Positions 34,901-47,909 are shown, counted from the first letter of the stretch. The stretch is DNA of 64,000 bases from Morinoia aosen (GCA_030386875.1 CM059564.1:47326075-47390074), one strand, 5' to 3'. A program made the numbers and translations. The notes: generated by a model not told the origin, from the sequence alone.

Positions 34901-37470
34901 TGTTCCCCGTGCGTATTGTGTAGGCAAGTTTTGCTCTATCGTTAGTTTGTTTTAGAACGGTCAAAGGAACGAAGAAAGCTCTCGCGGAATTTAATGGGAG
35001 CCTTTTCTGTCTTCCTCTTATTTTATGCAATTTCTTCGTTGACAGACACAAAAATCTACAAGATGGTTTTTAGCGTTGTTCGTGAAGCATTCATCCGACA
35101 ATTTAGAAAATAAATGTTGATGTTAGCGTTGCTTGCAAGGTTGTTCCAGTTTAACTTGATAAATATTTTAAATTGTTTTATTTCACGACGCAGGACAGGA
35201 GTTACGTGCAACAGGAGTTTTAGGAGATCCATTTGATTATAGATTTTGACTGTTTAAGCTGAACTTCAAATATGTAGGTTAATGTTTTTCGTTCGGTAAA
35301 TTGTTTTCTAAGTCTGTTATTAATGTGGAAATAATTTTAAAAATATATAATAACCATCATCCACTGAACATGAAAAACAAAATCGTCAGAAAAGTTAAGT
35401 GAAAAGCTCCAATGCTCAGCCTGAAGGAACGAATTGAGGCATTATAGATAAAATTTGCGCACTCAATTAGACACACTTATTAACGTCTCTCATATTACTT
35501 GCTATGAACTCAATTTATCTAGCCACTTATAGATAGCTTCAAGTACTTTGAAACCTTGGTTTGTCAACAAAATTATAGTTAATTCTTACATACGTAACGT
35601 TACAAACAGCCTCATAACAAAATTCCATCGGAAATGTTGACGCACGCTGCCAGAGTGCGCGATCGCGCTGCTTCACAAAGGTTCAGCGAAACAAAACTGC
35701 TCTTTTACTTGCGTTGGAAGGAAAAAATAGCATTTTCTATGAGCACAAAGCATGCTTAGAGGCGCAGGTGTTCAAAAAAAAAGATTCAAAGCGGTGTTAG
35801 CGTTTGCTTTGGTGTTGTAAATAAATTGTTTCTAAAATCGTGGTGAACGAATTGATGAGGAGGACGTGAGGGATTAAAAAAAGGAGTATTTCAGTTGTTC
35901 CATAAAGAGCACCTCTATGATGTAGAGCATATTATAAATTTAAGATTCAACTACGCAAGTACACAAAAAGCTTTCGTTTTGGTGCCATACAATTTTTAAG
36001 AAAATTCTGATTGGAATCATGAATATGAAACGGAAATGCAGTTCAGAACTTCAGTTCCTTAGCACAGGACCATAAATGTTCAAGACCATCTAAGGACCAT
36101 AAATGTTCAGCGAGTATGTATTGTCGCATTTTCATTTCCATCTTTCATACTAAATAATCCGTTGCTTTAATTTCTGTTCCATGTATCCGTGATTATCAAT
36201 GCGATGCTGAAGAAACGGCTCCAAGGGTTGCCTCCCGTCTGAGTTAATCAGAACAATGTCAGAATCGAATGAAGTCGTGTCGTACATAGCAACAACATTT
36301 TTTTCAAATTTTCTCTCAACTGAACTAGAAGTCTTCTAGAGTGTTTATTCATATGATAAATATGAGTACATTATTATAGCAGGGTGCAAGTAATTAATAA
36401 GAATGTGGCCTCTCAGTTATCGCAGCATTTCAAAGAGCGGAAATTTTTTTATTCTAATTTTGTTCTCCGGATGCAATATATTAACCATTATTAGGAGATT
36501 TAGATTTCGAAATTCCTTTCTTATCTTCATTGATATCTGATTCACGATAAACGCTACCAACACAAAGGAGGTGATTTCGAACAAAGATTTAATTCCGTCA
36601 TCGCCTCGTGAATTCAAAATGGCCTTTGGATGGCGATTTTGCAGAAATGAGCATTATTTTAAAAATTGTACTATTTTATAATCGATTATAAAAAATTTAT
36701 GATCTTAGACGTGAAACGAATTTTTTAGTTTCCTGCATTAATTAAAATTATTTTTTTACAAAAAAACACGCATTGACTCTTTTTTCCGCGTTGAGTACGG
36801 AAATTTTTCTAATTTCTGAACAAGTAACTATTCCTCTACGTTTAAAATTAATTTTCTGTTTCAGCCGCGATGATATTGACCTTTGTGTGCGGAGTAAGTT
36901 CATCCGATACATTTTTTCTCTTCTTAAAAGAAAAATTTAGTTTGAGTTTTGAGTAACATGACTAATATAAAGTTATATAAGACCTCCGAAAATTTTTTTG
37001 AGCCAAACGATGCTAATGAAAGGCGAAAATATGCTTCTTACATCAGTAGATGTTGATACTAAATTCGAAGATAATTTACTAGTTTCGCTATACAGAGAGC
37101 GGGGATTACAATGATTAAGAAGACAAGTGATATTCTTCCATAGAGTTTTTCTCCATGATATTTCAGGGGTAACATTCTGATCCAATGCTTTCATTCACAA
37201 TGAAATTGCAAAATTGAAGACAAAAATCACCGTCCTGATTCCGCAGGCAGCAATATTAGGTGGCAAAAGCTATTATCTACAATGAAACAGCAGATGGCGA
37301 TATTCGGTATCAAAAACCATCTTCCCAAATCATCAGGTGGCAACATTCGGTCGGAAAAGCTCGCTTCGCGTGCCAGTCTCGGAAACCGTCGACGTAGATT
37401 AGCAGTCCAGGCCGTGATCACCCACGCAACAGCCACACGCAAGTCGACTGCGCGTTTCTCGCGTCACTTC
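31945..37470. other. 5.5-kb stretch with no recognisable gene or element
   Basis: AT-rich overall, with a GC-richer patch at 32500-32830 that contains no clear exon. A small direct repeat AGGACCATAAATGTTCA occurs twice near 36070-36110. No transposon ends or arrays were found by eye. Confidence 0.4.
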
Positions 37471-37483
37471 ATTTCTTTACGGC

Positions 37484-38452
37484 TCAGTGGTTCTTAACCT
37501 CGTTGGAAGTATTGAACCCCACAAGTTCCTCGCGTGCATTCATCGAACCCGTCGTCGTTGGAAAAATGAAATGTGTCTTCAAATCAAATAAAAAACATGC
37601 TTAAAACTATACAGGGTGGATTTTATTGGTACGGAAATATTTCAACCATTGCTAGAAAATTGAAAATAAATCAATTTTTATGAATGATAAACTGCCCAAA
37701 ACTCCTTTGTTTTCAAGTTAAAAAGGACTCAAAAGAAAATTTAAAATTTATTGTGGGCTACTACCTGCGCGCCAATATTAGCGCTAGTCTTGATAGTTCC
37801 GACCCCACTAAAGCAGGTTCTTGTTATTTTTACAAAAACCTACAAGCATTTTAGAGTTACGAAAAATATCTGCAATTTGAATGCTCGTTAGGAAATTAAT
37901 ACCAATACATCATTGATAACTTTAGTTCTTATATCATTAAATTAATAAAAGCCTTATTTTTTCCAATTTGTAAGAAACTTTTCGTCAGAGGTATTGTAGG
38001 AAATTAATACCAAACTATAAATTAAAGCTCAACTTTTGTTTAAAAAACTAGTCTATTACAGAAGGTGTAGAAAATGGCCTCTATGAACCTAGAAGCACTT
38101 AGAACATCCATCATCGAGTCAGCGCCATTATTACAAGCATTCTTGAATGTTTAATAGTTCGAAACTGCAGACAATTTTCCTAACCGTAAAATGCTTGCGG
38201 TTTTTATTGTAAAAATCTGACTAACGCTAACATTGGCGCGCTAGTCTTGATCCTACTACATCCTACAAAGTTCCCTAAAGTCCTTATAACTCGAAAAATA
38301 AGAAGTTTTTGGCATTTCTCATTAGTGAAAATCAATTTTATTTGAGTTTTTTCACCAATGGTTGAAATTTGTTCGCACAAAAAAACATCCTATATATATT
38401 CTGTGTTTGTGAACTAACTGTGCCATGTCGAAGCTTGGTTAAGAACCAATGC
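37484..38452. mobile_element. hAT-type non-autonomous element, about 970 bp, interrupted by a nested insertion
   Basis: The left end CAGTGGTTCTTAACC and the right end GGTTAAGAACCAATG form a hAT terminal inverted repeat with one mismatch. CTTTACGGC occurs on both sides (37475-37483 and 38452-38460) as an 8-9 bp target duplication. Own interior is about 125 bp on the left (to 37610) and about 55 bp on the right (from 38396). The rest is a second element nested inside it. Confidence 0.85.
37611..38395. mobile_element. Nested inverted-repeat element, about 785 bp
   Basis: The left part (from CAGGGTGGATTTTATTGG, through AATATTTCAACCATTG, GAAAATAAAT and AATGA) matches the reverse complement of the right part (from TAGGATG, through AAATTTCAACCATTGGTG). 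The imperfect arms exceed 80 bp. Further inside, CCAATATTAGCGCTAGTCTTGAT and CATTGGCGCGCTAGTCTTGAT repeat in direct orientation. No transposase. A short TATA-type duplication at the ends is possible but not certain, so no superfamily is given. Confidence 0.65.
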
Positions 38453-38530
38453 TTTACGGCCGACTTCCTAGTCAGCAAAGGCGTGTAGTGCCGCACATCT
38501 TATTGGACACGATGAAGCTCTTTTCATCTC

Positions 38531-39183
38531 CTGACATTGATGGACCTCTTATTTCGAAGAAATTATACTTGCCTAACATTGCTGGATCTTATTTCAAAGA
38601 AATTATACTGCCCTAACATTGCTGGATCTTTTTTCAAAGAAATTATACTGCCCTAACATTGCTGGATCTTATTTCAAAGAAATTATACTGCACTAACATT
38701 GCTGGATCTTATTTCAAAGAAATTATACTTCCCTGACATTGCTGGATCTCTCATTTTAAAGAAATTTTACGTCCCTGACGTTGCTGGATGTCTTATTTCA
38801 AAGAAATTTTTGTTCCCTGACATTGCTGGATCTCTCATTTTAAAGAAATTTTACGTCCCTGACATTGCTGGATCTCTCATTTTAAAGAAATTTTACGTCC
38901 CTGACATTGCTGGATCTCTCATTTTAAAGAAATTACACGTCCCTGACATTGCTGGATGTATTATTTCAAAGAAATTTTTCTTCCCTGACATTGCTGGATC
39001 TCTCATTTTAAAGAAATTTTACGTCCCTGATATTGCTGGATCTCTCATTTTAAAGAAATTATACGTCCCTGACATTGCTGGATCTCTCATTTTAAAGAAA
39101 TTTTACGTCCCTGACATTGCTGGATGTCTTATTTCAAAGAAATTTTTCTTCCCTGACATTGCTGGATCGTTTATTTCATAGAA
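38531..39183. repeat. 40/42-bp minisatellite, about 16 copies; later units read as 14-codon repeats
   Basis: The unit is CTGACATTGCTGGATCTCTC followed by ATTTTAAAGAAATTTTACGTCC. The first four or five copies are 40 bp (a CT lost), which breaks frame. From 38699 on the copies are 42 bp and stay open on the plus strand for 160 codons, reading LILKKFYVPDIAGS over and over. There is no ATG at the start, and the open state follows from the period being a multiple of three. I call it a satellite, not a gene. Confidence 0.92.
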
Positions 39184-39189
39184 ATTGTA

Positions 39190-40630
39190 CAGCCTTCAAC
39201 AAGGCTGCTTTCACTTCAATGATCGCAATGCCAGTATAAAGCTTTGTACATTTCCAGGAAGTGATTTAAAGAAGATTACAGCTCTAGTGCAATAAAGCTT
39301 TCGAATTTACTACATCATTTAATCTTATTGCAATTAAATGCTGAATCTTCATCTAACCAAATTTTGTTGTCGTTATGTTAACGTTTGTTTACTTCAATTG
39401 AATTTTGAAATAACAATCCTTTCCGTAAAGATGACGGTCATGAACATCATTATTGCTGTAAACACAATGTCATTCATCCAGACTTATAACTGCCCTAATG
39501 AGAAGTTAAACATAAAAATGGTAATCATTCATGTACAGGTAATGTTGTTTATATATTGAAAATAAAATCATGGGCTTCACAACTTTTGATAAATTTGGGG
39601 ATGCATTTAGTGAACATGACATTCGAGTTAACAAAATTCTAACTTTTAAATTGAATGGCGTTTAACTTACTTTGTTTCAATTAAAATCATGATATGCATC
39701 ATCTAAAGGCCACATTTCTTTAAATTAGATTTTTTAATGAATATTATTTATTTGTTTCATATGAGAAAAAATAGGCCTTCACATTTGACCAATGTGGCAT
39801 TGTGTGAACTACATAAATTATCCTAAAATTCATGAGGAATGTCGAAGTAAAACGACAAGGAAAATTCAACATTTCGAGAGAAAAACACGTTCCACACAAC
39901 TGACAATCTCAAAACTTTTATACATTCAATTTCTTGCCACATCATTCAAAGACTCAAATTCTACCGTAATATCAACGACCTCACCAAATTTATGATGTAT
40001 ATCTACAGTTCTAGATGAGTTATTAAAATACATGAAAGCTAAAACTCAGCTCCTATAATATGTATGAGCGGTAATCATGCGATTCATGCATTATCAAAGT
40101 AGGGACGGCTCAAACAGCCGTACAAAAGGACAGTCTTGTATTACTCTTCCACTCCCTTATTAGAGATCGTCAACTGCAGGCCGTAGAGAGCCGTGCAGGC
40201 AGTTCAGGCAGGCCATCTCTGCAATGAACGCTTCACTCAAATGATATCCTACGTCTCCCATAAATTACCTAAATTATTGAATGAGTTCCACACCTTGAAT
40301 TATGAGCGATTTTATCACTAAGCATGTTCATGCAAGAAGTAGCTGTAACAGCAGCACCACCGTTCTAATTTTGTGCTATCACAAATACCTCAAGCTCTTT
40401 TCTACCTTAGATCAAAATGCTGTTATGAACTGTGTGTGTTATTGTACATTGTAGCAAAATCTTGTTCTACACTGAAAAGTGATAATAAGCTGTTGTATTA
40501 TTTTGTTGTTGCCTAGTTCATTTAGAAATTAGTGTGACAAAATGCGGCTTCACTTTTCATTCAATCTTAAACTTCCATACTCTACGGCAAAATTTTTTTA
40601 AATATAAACATATAATGTCATTAAGCAGTT
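39190..40630. other. Intergenic stretch with nothing recognised
   Basis: AT-rich, no element or exon-like patch seen. Confidence 0.4.
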
Positions 40631-40634
40631 CATT

Positions 40635-40728
40635 CCTGTGAGTTAAAGAGCGTTCATTCATATGATGCCTATTCTGAATGATGCCTGTGAGTTAAAGAGC
40701 GTTCATTCATTTGATGCCTATTCTGAAT
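40635..40728. repeat. 49-bp tandem duplication
   Basis: Two nearly identical copies of CCTGTGAGTTAAAGAGCGTT plus CATTCATNTGATGCCTATTCTGAATGATG. A looser direct repeat (AAAATACAAAATGAAGAAC / AAAATAAAAAATGAAGAAC) lies just downstream at 40783 and 40850. Confidence 0.9.
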
Positions 40729-40879
40729 AAGCGATGAAAGAAATGTTAGACCTACGCTCAAAAATATTGACCATAAAATACAAAATGAAGAACTGGAACC
40801 CCATGCACAGCACAATTAAATCTGTGACACCTGCGTATGCGACCCGAAAATAAAAAATGAAGAACAAGAAACCCATGCC

Positions 40880-41500
40880 TTACCCAACTAACCCTACAAA
40901 CTACTCGTTTGGATGAGCTAATCGTCCGTAGGCAAGATAAAGAGAACCCGTCAGACAGATTTTCCATGAAACAGGCACCAAATTTAGTTGATTTAGATTG
41001 GGCACACACTGCCACTGATTTTTTTAACCTATAAATACAGTCATCAGTGGCAGCTCATAACTAGTCATTACATGAATGAAAGCAGAATATTAACTTCCGT
41101 GTAGATTTACACATTGAAAAATTATATTTCCACAAAAGATAATGAAATTCTTCGACAATTTAGGTAACAGGATACATCAAGCTTTTGCATGGACATACCT
41201 GTACGAGCACTACGTGGCGTAGTGCGTAACAGGTGGACAGTAAATGTACTGAAACTGCTCTGACGAACCGAGTAAGTGGAGCGTAACGCCATACCCAGAG
41301 CGTACGTGGCCTGTCATCAACTGAACTCTTATGACTGATCAGTCACAGTCAATAAGTGGTGCTATTTTATATAATAGTACACGCATACGGCTTCAGTTGA
41401 GAGAAATGAATTTTTAAATCTACACGCATGGCAACTGCTTTTGATTTTTTCCTTAATTCAACATGACGGCACAAATTTTGATGAGAATGAATAGAATTGG
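40880..41500. other. Intergenic stretch with nothing recognised
   Basis: No repeats or exon-like patches identified. Confidence 0.4.
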
Positions 41501-41507
41501 TCTGCTA

Positions 41508-42195
41508 TCATTCTGATACTTCACTAGTTAACTTACCAATTTGTTCTGAGTTGTATTCAATTCGAGCATTCGTCTCTGCGAAGTCCGGCTTATTTTTAAA
41601 CAGAATTCCTTGATGAGATATTGAGTTACTAACTTCTACTCGCTTGACCCATTCCAAAAAAAGCATACATTGTTTGGAAGTTTTCTTTTGTGCCAGATGG
41701 GCTTTGGAAAACGTGTTTGTTGGGTTGAGAAGCGCGGCTGATTGCGTTCCCGACATGACCGTACCGTGACAGGTTGTATCAGTACCTAATATTTCTTGAG
41801 GCGCGAGTTACTTTACCATTAAATATCATAACCGTGGTCACGACAGACGCTGCGTTATCGATTTCTTCCCTTGGGAATTAGACTTGTGCCTCTGGAAGAT
41901 GGGTGGAGACAGATGTCTTATTACAGTTAATTTCTTCTTTGATACCTTGAGCAAGAATACTGCTTCTGATGTCACTGATTCCAAAGACAGGACTGACAAC
42001 TGCAATTTGCTCCAATGATTCCAGCATTAGCTTTGACGTGAGAGGATGCTCCACTTGATATAAATAGCGATTGCAGTTCTGAGATGTGGAAATCGGCTTC
42101 AATTTTCCATCAGTGCCAGATTTGTGTCGAATTGAAGTAAAACAAGATACGTTATTCCAGGCACGTGGAGGAGTTCTTTGAAGAGAGTCCTTCGA
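41508..42195 (-). pseudogene. Decayed protein-coding sequence, family not recognised
   Basis: A minus-strand frame is open from 42195 to a TAA at 41880-41878 (105 codons), containing RAWNNVSCFTSIRHKSGTDG and later LTSKLMLESLEQIAVVSPVF. The same frame continues past the stop for about 30 more codons with protein-like content. A one-base shift then leads into a second frame that includes an ATG at 41756-41754 and runs to 41508, with KKTSKQCMLFLEWVKRVEV. Codon use is protein-like throughout. So this is about 230 codons of former coding sequence with one stop and one frameshift. Splice-like signals also occur: CCACCCATCTTCCAG|AGG at 41892 and a perfect GTAAGT donor at 41536-41531. A live gene with spliced exons is the alternative. 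No catalytic motif is visible; a transposon protein or domesticated relative is possible. Confidence 0.4.
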
Positions 42196-42199
42196 TCAC

Positions 42200-45100
42200 T
42201 GCGTACTGCAACCGCTGAGTGGCCGAGGTTTTATGAAGGTGATAACATTCAACGTCGATGTCCATAGTAGAAAAAGTTATAAAAAATGCGTATTGTTAAG
42301 TTAACGTTTTCTTAAAGCGTTGTATAAACCTCGTTCGTAATTAAGTAGTGTAAAAATTTAAATTTACTTATAGAGTCTACATCTTCGAAAAAATTAAAAA
42401 AATAATGTTAGAAATATGACAAGAAAATTTATATTAAGGAACTACTTATCTGATTAGCGGTTAAGTCGAGGTTTGGTCTAGTTTTTCGAGGTGCATTAAC
42501 ATACATTACGGTTTTTATCGGAAGTTTTGGTTATGATGAGTATTTTTCTGAAGGTAAAATTATACAAGAATGAAACAACACCAAAATCATTACTGGAAGA
42601 TTTTGAATCTTTTTCATCAGTATGATACTTGTAGTCAAAATGCATTCGGAGTGATTTTAGGGTACATCATATTTTTAACACTTTGACTGAAAATTATCAG
42701 CGTGGAGGAACAACTTTCATTACTTCGATGAGTGACAGCAAAGATTTACTTAAGCCAGCATTCAAGTATTTACATTATTAACAAACTGACTAATCTGTGT
42801 ATTATCCATTTGGGACATGCAACGTTAAGTGAAAGTAAATTTTTCAATTTGTGACAATACGGCGAAATGAGACAAAATCTGGGCCTTGAGTTGGCTTGTA
42901 CTTCCATTAGAATACAAATGGGGGCTGCGTTCTTGTTTGGAAGTTTAATGCAGCGAGCGCAGGCTGAAGCGTCAGGCATTTGCCTAATGTGCCTCGTGCG
43001 TGACTTTGCGAGGATCCAACTCCTGGCGGCCGCTCAGATTGCTCGCGTCGAATATAATGCTATCAGTCTCTTTAGAAAGTTACTATAAATTAGTCGTCAG
43101 AATCAGAAATAAGCTTTAATTTTTGTAGATTTGAGGGTGAATTTGTTTATTTCTACTATAACTTCTACGCAACGAAGGCTGGAAATTACTATGTAGACGT
43201 ATTAAATTCATAGAAATACAACCGAACTAATAGCATCGTAAACTGTTCTTAAACTTGTCGAAATTTCGGGTGAGAAATAAGGTTATATTTCCTTAGGAAA
43301 ATCACGTGGAGAGCATTGTTTGAAAACAGTAGAGCACATGCCCACGACAATTGGGTGCAATTTGGGAGCAGAATTTGAATTAGTTATTATGAGCAGCAAA
43401 GAGAAACAAAAGAAAGTTAGAGGAACTTTACTGATGTCATCAACGGATGCAAATTTGGACGTGAAAAATAAATTAAATTGCTGTACAAGTCAGAAATATT
43501 TGCTACAATGTGCATGCTTGTGGTAAATAAGTCTTTGACAGACTTTGAAACTTTTAAAACTAATTTCTAAGTATTTTGAGTCGTCCACACTTCAATTCAC
43601 CGAACTAGGCAGTCTTTAAAATAATTTCACGAGCACCAAATTTATGTCCAAATTATTTAAACGTATTTTTAACTCGACAGTCCTGGTTTTATTGCTAAGC
43701 GCAATAGATATTCGAAGCAGAATTATGTTCAAGAAAAATAAATAAAATCATTGATATCATGCAAGGCACTCTGACAGCTTTGATAGATTTGTAACTGACC
43801 CTTGATATTTTTTAATCTGTCCAGAAATCCTGTCTTCCTTTGCATTAAGAGTGCCTGCCTTTGAAGATCATCCTGTTCATTTGTGAGCATTAGGTGTGTA
43901 AAAATTGTGAAGCTCTGCTGAGTGCTGCACTGAGAACTGCTCTCATATCAGGTGTAGGTGTTGCTATTCGTCATCTCTAATAAGTCAGTCTTTCTGATAT
44001 TGCATGAATTCAGTGTTACATATAAACTGAGAAATTGTTCACTGTTCGCTCCGGCTTCTGCTTAATGATATTCATGATGAATTCATTCCTGGATTTTACT
44101 CAAGTGAACTTGACGGAGCTTCAATCAGATATTTTAGAGTTCTGCTCGGACTCGTAATGCATCCCTTTGAAATTTCTTGGCTGGAATATTTCAAAGGCCT
44201 TTACTTGCCTTTACTTCGCACTCACTTTCATGAAGCATACAAAGGTTTGTACTGCGTCGAACTGCTTTATAGATATTATTCTGCAACTTATTTTTAGTAT
44301 TAGAAACATGAAAATAAGCAGGAATCATAGCGCAGTCTAGGAAGAGGGATTTCAATGAAGTATTTTCTAGCAGAATTACTTTTCAAAAACTGCCGCATGT
44401 GTGATATGTCACTTCAAAGACAAAGCTAGACTGGAACGCTCTTGCTTATTATTATTAAAGTTATTGTATTTTAGACTACATACTTTTGAAGTGATTCTAA
44501 TACACAGAGTTTACCGCGAAAATTTCAAGTCTCAGAACTTTAAATAAATCAAAATAAATCATTTCCAAACATCACGTAATTCAACAACTGATGTATAAAT
44601 ACCCTCTGACTATAATTTGAAACTAATGTTTTGAATCAGTGGGTAATTTCAGAGTACTGTCAAGGCACGGTGAAGTTACGCAAACTCTATCTTACTACAC
44701 GTTTATCTGAGGGCGCTTCACAGCAATGTTTCAAGGAGCAGTCGTAGTTGGAATGTAGCCGTGCCCTTTTTTTAACTGTGCATTCATCATGTAGGAACTC
44801 GTTCAACAGTAAATGATTTTTTGAATTGGAGTGTATCACGAATACGATTGTACTGGTTCTAGTTAAATGGTTCTATAGTTTTCAAATATCAACAGTTCAT
44901 TCTTCATAACGAAGTCGCTTATTTCAAACGAAGTTTTTCACAGAGACTAAGTCCACAGAATTCGGTATTTTTTCAGTGTAACTTCTTTGTGTTTTTCTGA
45001 ATAATCTACTTGTTGGATCGATGATACACAGCTTTTTTTTACAAGAGTATTTGTATTATGTTCACGCACGAAGTTGCAAGCAGGAGTTTTGAAACGAAAT

Positions 45101-45330
45101 TTGCAGTTGCTGCCTCGAGAGCGTGCTAGAATTCTTTTTTTCATGTAAGCATTAAATGAGTAACAATTTTAGTTATTTTAAATCACTATTCTAACAATTT
45201 CTTCCCCCATTACACATTTTTTGAAGGGGGGTAACCCTTGTCCCATTTTTCTATAGAATTTGCATGTTTCAGGTCATTTTACCGTCCATTTCGCAGAGCT
45301 GCGTCTATTCGAGAAGAGAGTGCTTCCGAG
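42200..45330. other. 3.1-kb stretch with no recognisable gene or element
   Basis: AT-rich. A GC-richer patch at 42890-43050 carries overlapping frames on both strands without signature. Short GGGGGG and C-rich bits near 45205-45240 are not part of an array. Confidence 0.4.
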
Positions 45331-45343
45331 CGTCGAACACGAG

Positions 45344-45623
45344 CACGGTAGCAGAAACAAGGTACAGTAGGTTCAAACCAGTCTTTTTTTGTTGACGGTG
45401 TGGTTTTGCTGACGTCACGTCAACGAACCAACAGCAGCACTCATATTGCATCTGGTAACACTGCTACCCCCAAATCCGTCTCAACTATTGGCCTAACGAC
45501 ATGGCGTTTTGGTGACATTATAAAGTTTGTTTCAAATAAATCCTTTCTATTGCCCAGCCAAACAAGAAGAAGTGCATTTTCCTCCATCCATAGAAATGCC
45601 CCTACCTTGTTTCCTCTACCGTG
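45344..45623 (+). mobile_element. hAT-type MITE family 1, copy C (280 bp)
   Basis: The left end CACGGTAGCAGAAACAAGGT has a small insertion relative to the consensus; the right end is CCTTGTTTCCTCTACCGTG. Flanks AACACGAG (45336-45343) and AACACGGG (45624-45631) match in 7 of 8 bases. It has the same orientation as copy B. The 74-codon frame across it lies wholly within the MITE and is accidental. Confidence 0.93.
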
Positions 45624-45639
45624 AACACGGGTGACACGA

Positions 45640-47555
45640 AGCAGCTTTGAGGCGCGGTTTGCATCAGTGCCTCAGACTCGAGCACTCAAAATTCAGACCG
45701 AGGTTAAATGCAGTCGCAGGAGTTCTTCTGCCTTTATTCGAGCCGAGGATCTGAGTTCTTTACCCGCGGCGTAAAACTCGCGTCTAGCAGAATACGGATA
45801 GACTTCGATTAGGTCGTTTGTAAGCATTGCAACTTTGAAGCGAGAGGGCTTTAATTTTGCTGCATTTGCGGGTAAATTTGTTGATATCTTCTATAAATTC
45901 TACGCAGCAAAAGCCTGGAATTACTCTGTAGACGTACTAAATTCCTGAAAATACAACGGCACTAGTAGCATAGTAAGCTGTTCTGAAACTTGAAATAGTC
46001 ATTCATGCTGGATAACGGAAGCGATATTGATCGTTTCACAAGCACAATACATGAATGAAGGTATAAATTTGCTATACCAATTTATTATTACGGGAACATC
46101 ATAGGTATCTCAAAATTAAATTTGTTCATATTGCTAATGAGTAAAAGTTAGGACCAACACCAGGCTTTATGGCCATTAATTTTTACATCTTTAGCGTTGT
46201 TGACTGCAATTTTTGGGAGACGTTGAGGCGTCAACATTTACCTTTTACTTCTACATTTATTTCATTGGCATTTACGATTTACTTTTCCAGACTTGAGCTG
46301 AGCGTACGTATGCGCTGTTAATTTTCTAAAGAGAACTTCGACACAAGAGAAAATTAATATTTTCCTCATCCCCACTCAGGCACACCCCCACTCAGGCACA
46401 CCAATCAACTGTCGAGTAGAACTTCAACTGCAACTACAATTTATGTTTAAAAGAGGACCGATTTCTAACGAATTATTTACTGTCATTTGCCCTTTTTCGT
46501 TTTTTTTGTTGTTAAATAGTTTTCGATAAAATTGTTTCTAAAAAAGGATTTCAACAAATGCAGAATTGCTTCTTCAGTAACGTCAGCGAGCAGCAAATAC
46601 ATGAAAGATCAATTAATATATAACATGACAGCGTTCGTTTTCAATAAATCTATAAACACAAATTCAGAATTGAGTTAATTGAAAACTGCGTCTGAAATTT
46701 AAAGAGAGGAAAACATTTATCAAAAATACAATGAGGACAAACCATAACACATGATAAAAACGTAAAGTTTCGAAAAAATGATGCAACTGAAACTATTGAA
46801 AACTGAACCCTTGCGTTACGTTGAAGACCTCCCTAAATACCGAAACAAATTCTGACTTATCCTTTTCCGTTTTCTTGCCCCTTACGTCAATTAAGAACTT
46901 TTTAGCCATGCATGCATTTGCTTAAAAACGCCCATCAGTTCGAGCGGAGTGAGCAAGAAAGAAATCTTTTTAAATTGAACGATGCCCCGAAGAAGAAGCC
47001 CCGTTGCTTCTACTGAGCAGAGGTCTGCATGAGAAATTCTAGAGCTTCGGCTATTATACCCTTAAATTTATCCCACTATTTTTTATTCGTACGCCACCCT
47101 GCGATCGCTAATGAAGCTTCTTTCTGTGAGAAAAACTGCAGGCATGTTCAAGGCTAGCGTAGAAAACATGCCTTACCGTAAACTAAAGAGAATTTGTGCA
47201 TCGGTAAAGATCACTAGATTTTTTTCAGACAGATACAAGGTTCAGAGCAATTATTCCTGCTGGAAAAATCGTGAGCGCTCCAATTACCGTGACCTGAGTA
47301 GAAATGCTCGGGTGAAAATTACAACGTGATCACGTTTTTATGGAGTTCCAATATTTGCATTTCTAGCGAAACGAGTGCAAAAAATATTGGCCTGTGAACT
47401 ATAGCACGACAGGTAAAATAAATTGTTAGAGGCTTGAAAAAATTAGAGCGTGCATCTACTCCACGAACTTGAATATCAATCCCTAAATTCGTCGAGGCAC
47501 AAGATGCTCCAAAAAAATGAACTGTGGTTTACGAGTAAAAGAACTTCGGATATAC
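45640..47555. other. Intergenic stretch with nothing recognised
   Basis: GC-richer to 45860, then AT-rich. A perfect short direct repeat CCCCACTCAGGCACACC occurs at about 46370-46401. No exon signature. Confidence 0.4.
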
Positions 47556-47654
47556 TGTAGAACTAATATTATATTTCCAATAGGGCGATTCATCGAGAAT
47601 CTTATTCGTAGAATAAAAAGAAGAATCAGAGTAAAAACGAACATTACATTTATT

Positions 47655-47690
47655 GCAAACGTTTCGGAATTAAAATTCCATCATCAGTGC
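47655..47690 (-). ncRNA. Hammerhead ribozyme motif, PLE type, left arm of insertion 1
   Basis: Read on the minus strand: helix I strand GCA, CTGATGA core, one extra T, helix II GGAATT-TT-AATTCC (perfect hairpin), GAA, loopless helix III ACGT, cleavage-site T, then helix I strand TGC. All core bases of the hammerhead are present. The ACGT palindrome without a loop is the minimal helix III described for PLE hammerheads that cleave as dimers. Only 3 bp of helix I are clear. Confidence 0.72.
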
Positions 47691-47871
47691 TGGAACAGGA
47701 GAGAAAAAAAATAAATTGTCTATTCTGAACACAAAAATCATATTATTCCACATAATTCTCTAAATGACTAAAAACCAAATTTGTTCATTCATACTCAAAC
47801 AATAGCATACTCCTAATTCACACAAAAACACATGTACACGCTAATTCAGAAACAACAACGAAACACACTAT

Positions 47872-47875
<4 letters not shown>

Positions 47876-47909
<34 letters not shown>
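47876..47909. repeat. (CA)n microsatellite
   Basis: About 16 CA units in the left PLE arm. The matching place in the right arm (about 48348-48362) has a much shorter TG run, so the microsatellite changed length after the pair formed. Confidence 0.9.

Noticed and set aside
45400-45624. 74-codon plus frame
   Set aside because: Lies entirely inside MITE copy C.
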